Source: Chitinophagales bacterium (lineage in GTDB: Bacteria; Bacteroidota; Bacteroidia; Chitinophagales; UBA2359). Taken from it: a stretch of 64,000 nucleotides of DNA. The stretch spans positions 62,001 through 126,000 of the forward strand of contig JACJXU010000009.1 in the NCBI GenBank assembly GCA_020636475.1, read 5' to 3'. The notes under the pieces are model-generated. The model was not told the DNA's origin. It made no database searches and saw only the letters and a program-made list of their open reading frames with translations. Position 1 is the first letter of the stretch. Every line of letters begins with the position of its first letter. Positions 61,354-64,000 of this stretch are shown piece after piece. Made by a program: the position numbers and the translations under genes.

Positions 61354-64000
61354 TTAAACCCTTTCTACAACTACTTTAAGTGTAATACCATTTATGTCTA
61401 AAATATGCATTTTGTCATCATTTTCATTTATTGATTCAATAAAGTCCAAACGGTTTATTAAGGTTTCCTGGCTAATGTATTGCTTATAAGTTTCAAACGC
61501 ATTAAAAAGTTCCTTATTTCGTTCCACTTGTACAAATATTTTGTCCGTAACATCAAAACCGCTCTCTTTGCGGAGATTTTGTAGCTTGTTTACAATCTCG
61601 CGTGCGTTCCCTTCGGTTATCAGTTCGGGCGTAAGGCTTATGTCCAAAGCCACCGTCAAATCGTTTTGTGTGTTCACCAACCAGCCCGGAATATCGGCAG
61701 TATGTATTTCCACTTCGTCAATGCCTATGCGTATAGGTTCGTCGTCAATGTTTAAATCCATAAAACCTTCTTTTTCAAAAAGGGCAATTTCTACCTGATT
61801 GAGTGCTTCCAACACTTGCTTCACCGCTTTCATTTTGCCGCCTAATTTTTTACCTAATATTTTAAAATCAGGTTTAATATTTTTTACTAATAAATTAGTG
61901 GTGTCTTCCACAAATTCTATTTCTTTCACATTTGTTTCGGACAAAATGAGTGCTTGCACTTTGAGAATTTGTTGGCGTTTTTCTTCGGAAAGAATAGGGA
62001 TAAGTATTTTTTGCAGTGGCTGGCGTACTTTTATTTTTTCGCTTTTGCGCAATGCCAATACTTGCGAAGAAATTTGTTGTGCCAAGCGCATTTCTGTTTC
62101 CAAATCTGTATCAATCAAAGCTGCATTTGCCTGCGGGAAGTCGCGCAAATGCACCGAAGTTTGTGTATGTAAGCCCGTTACATTGTTCAGGTTTTGCGAT
62201 AAATATTCGGCAAAAAACGGCGCGATAGGCGATATAAGACAAGCCAGCGTATCCAAGCAAGTATAAAGTGTTTGGTATGCCGCCAACTTGTCGCGCGCAT
62301 CACTTTTACTAAGGTTAGACGGACTCCAAAAACGTTTTCTGTTAAGGCGCACATACCAGTTACTCAAGTCTTCGTCCAAAAAGCTCTCTATCGAACGGGC
62401 AGCGCGCGTAGGTTCATAATCTGCCAATAGTGTATCCACTTCTTGTACCAGCGAATTGAGGCGCGAAATAATCCAACGGTCTATTTCAGGTCTTTCTGAT
62501 ACAGGCACTTGTGTTTGCTGGTTGTGAAAAGCATCAATATTGGCATACAAGGCAAAAAAGTTGTAGGTATTAAACAAAGTGCCAAAAAACTTGCGACTAT
62601 TGTCTTGCAGCGTTTCCATATCAAACTTGAGGTTGTCCCAAGGTTGTGCATTAGAAATCATGTACCAGCGCGTAGTATCTGCGCCATAAGTAGCTATGGT
62701 TTCAAAAGGATCTACGGTATTGCCTTTGCGCTTCGACATTTTTTGCCCGAATTTATCCAAAACCAAACCGTTGGAAATCACGTTTTTGTATGCGACCGAA
62801 TCGGAAATCATAGTGCTGATGGCGTGTAGCGTATAAAACCAGCCGCGCGTTTGGTCCACACCTTCGGCAATGAAATCGGCAGGGTAGTTGGCATTAAAAA
62901 TTTCCTTAGTTTCAAACGGATAATGCCATTGTGCGTAAGGCATCGCGCCCGAATCAAACCACACATCTATCAAATCGGCTTCGCGGTACATCGGTTTTCC
63001 CGAAGGGGCAACTAATACTATTTCATCAACATAAGGCTTGTGTAAATCTACGTCCGGCGACACGGCGTTAGGCATCAATCCGGCGGCAGCGGCTTTTTCA
63101 CTTTCGGCTACCAATTCCGCAATAGAACCAATGCAAATTTCTTCGCTGCCATCTTCGGTGCGCCAAATAGGCAAAGGCGTTCCCCAATAGCGCGAGCGCG
63201 ATAAGTTCCAATCTTGCAGATTCTCCAACCAGTTGCCAAAACGCCCTGTTCCGGTAGCGGCAGGCTTCCAGTTGATGGTTTCGTTTAGCGCAATCATGCG
63301 GTCTTTTACTTTCGTAACTTGTATAAACCAAGAGTCGAGGGGATAATAAATAACAGGTTTGTCGGTACGCCAGCAGTGTGGATAGTTGTGCGGATATTTT
63401 TCAATTTTAAAAGCCTTGTTTTCTTTTTTAAGCATTACGGCAATGTCCACATCTACCGAAACATAGTCGGCTTGGTCTTTGTAATCTTTTACATACCTTC
63501 CGGCAAAGTCGGTCACTTCGTCCACAAATTTTCCTTGTCTATCTACCAGTGTCAGCGAGCCGATACCATTTTGGCGTGCTACGCGCAAGTCGTCTGACCC
63601 GAAGCTCGGCGCAATATGCACGATGCCCGTACCATCTTCGGTGGTTACAAAGTCGCCCACAAGTACACGAAAAGCATCGCCGTCTTTGGGTTGGGCGTAA
63701 GGCATTAGTTGCTCGTAAGCAATGCCTTCCAAATCTTTTCCCTTAAAAGTATCTACTATTTGATAAGGAATATTTTTGTCGCCAGCTTGGTAAGCCTCAA
63801 AGTCAAGCTGTTCGTTTTCGGGTTTGAAATAAGCCAAGAGCCTGTCTTTTGCCAAAATTACGCTTACAGGCAAATGCGTATAAGGATTGTAGGTTTTTAC
63901 TTTTACATAGTCAATATTTGCGCCTACGGCTAAAGCGGTGTTGGAAGGCAAAGTCCAAGGCGTAGTGGTCCACGCCAAAAAGTAAACATCTTGGTCTTTT
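61354..64000 (-). CDS. ileS: Isoleucyl-tRNA synthetase, N-terminus off window
   Basis: About 882 residues are visible; the start lies beyond the right edge, so the HIGH motif is not seen. The frame is open to 64000 and includes AWTTTPWTLPSN of the editing domain, the second signature KMSKRKGNTVDP (about 62716-62750) and anticodon-binding segments (LNRKRFW; LDEDLSNWYVRLNR). The C-terminal region after NIKPDFKILGKKLG resembles the DUF5915-type tail of the eukaryote-like IleS2 class, rather than the zinc-ribbon end of E. coli IleS. It charges tRNA-Ile. Confidence 0.93.
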   Translation of the reverse strand, partial: KDQDVYFLAWTTTPWTLPSNTALAVGANIDYVKVKTYNPYTHLPVSVILAKDRLLAYFKPENEQLDFEAYQAGDKNIPYQIVDTFKGKDLEGIAYEQLMPYAQPKDGDAFRVLVGDFVTTEDGTGIVHIAPSFGSDDLRVARQNGIGSLTLVDRQGKFVDEVTDFAGRYVKDYKDQADYVSVDVDIAVMLKKENKAFKIEKYPHNYPHCWRTDKPVIYYPLDSWFIQVTKVKDRMIALNETINWKPAATGTGRFGNWLENLQDWNLSRSRYWGTPLPIWRTEDGSEEICIGSIAELVAESEKAAAAGLMPNAVSPDVDLHKPYVDEIVLVAPSGKPMYREADLIDVWFDSGAMPYAQWHYPFETKEIFNANYPADFIAEGVDQTRGWFYTLHAISTMISDSVAYKNVISNGLVLDKFGQKMSKRKGNTVDPFETIATYGADTTRWYMISNAQPWDNLKFDMETLQDNSRKFFGTLFNTYNFFALYANIDAFHNQQTQVPVSERPEIDRWIISRLNSLVQEVDTLLADYEPTRAARSIESFLDEDLSNWYVRLNRKRFWSPSNLSKSDARDKLAAYQTLYTCLDTLACLISPIAPFFAEYLSQNLNNVTGLHTQTSVHLRDFPQANAALIDTDLETEMRLAQQISSQVLALRKSEKIKVRQPLQKILIPILSEEKRQQILKVQALILSETNVKEIEFVEDTTNLLVKNIKPDFKILGKKLGGKMKAVKQVLEALNQVEIALFEKEGFMDLNIDDEPIRIGIDEVEIHTADIPGWLVNTQNDLTVALDISLTPELITEGNAREIVNKLQNLRKESGFDVTDKIFVQVERNKELFNAFETYKQYISQETLINRLDFIESINENDDKMHILDINGITLKVVVERV

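Noticed and set aside
1..64000. tRNA or rRNA genes in intergenic gaps
   Set aside because: The longer gaps were read for T-loop, anticodon-arm and rRNA motifs; nothing convincing was seen.

Overview
This 64 kb window looks like a chromosomal stretch from a member of the Bacteroidota, probably an environmental Chitinophagales/Saprospiria-like lineage (the order is a guess). The evidence is the content and the signals together: a type IX secretion component (GldN), a TamL-type outer-membrane lipoprotein, BshC of bacillithiol synthesis, DUF2807 and DUF1343 proteins, a gyrA-TPR gene pair, a fused E1 alpha/beta ketoacid dehydrogenase, and several promoters of the Bacteroidetes form TTG-N19-20-TAnnTTTG. 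The DNA is AT-rich and most genes are packed tightly; convergent neighbours often meet within a few bases or overlap. No rRNA, tRNA, transposase, integrase or CRISPR array was found.

Layout. 1-4000: a giant secreted zinc metalloprotease running off the left edge. 4.2-6.3 kb: kdsA and a NamZ-like muramidase. 6.3-10.2 kb: a LolC/E-type permease and three unrelated sulfotransferases. 10.2-19.7 kb: gldN, a UMF1-type MFS transporter broken by a frameshift, lipB, bshC, a thioesterase, an acetyltransferase, trmH and small proteins. 19.8-23.3 kb: a GMC oxidoreductase and a frameshifted HAD/formylglycine-generating-enzyme fusion, followed by thirteen head-to-tail 25-bp repeats. 23.7-32.6 kb: an rRNA methyltransferase, fused ketoacid dehydrogenase E1, a second thioesterase, tamL, a SpoU-type methyltransferase, hldD and a PaaG-like isomerase. 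32.8-42.8 kb: a coiled-coil/HhH protein with an OmpA protein, thrC, a TPR protein, gyrA, and an ExbB-ExbD-TonB module. 42.8-47.5 kb: folC and an operon of a MotA/TolQ-type channel, Mrp, Nfu and a hydroxyacyl-CoA dehydrogenase. 47.5-52.5 kb: an accessory segment with a PIN-domain toxin-antitoxin pair, a VWA lipoprotein and a type II restriction-modification pair. 52.7-59.6 kb: a seven-gene TetR-controlled efflux operon. 59.7-60.8 kb: a gene-free stretch with copies of a 300-bp inverted-repeat element. 60.8-64 kb: a DksA-like protein and ileS, running off the right edge.

Functional threads. Envelope work dominates: Kdo (kdsA) and heptose (hldD) for LPS, lipoprotein traffic, TamL, ExbB/ExbD/TonB, type IX secretion (GldN) with a likely cargo (the metalloprotease), and an ABC efflux pump. 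Sulfate ester chemistry appears twice (three sulfotransferases; an FGE domain with both catalytic cysteines), though no sulfatase is visible. The most unusual objects are the HAD-FGE chimera, the 25-bp array beside it, the 300-bp MITE-like element (with a copy lying directly against the broken end of an older one), and a perfect 16-bp palindrome between the TetR start codon and its promoter -7 box. All assignments are from reading translations and motifs by eye; no database search was run.
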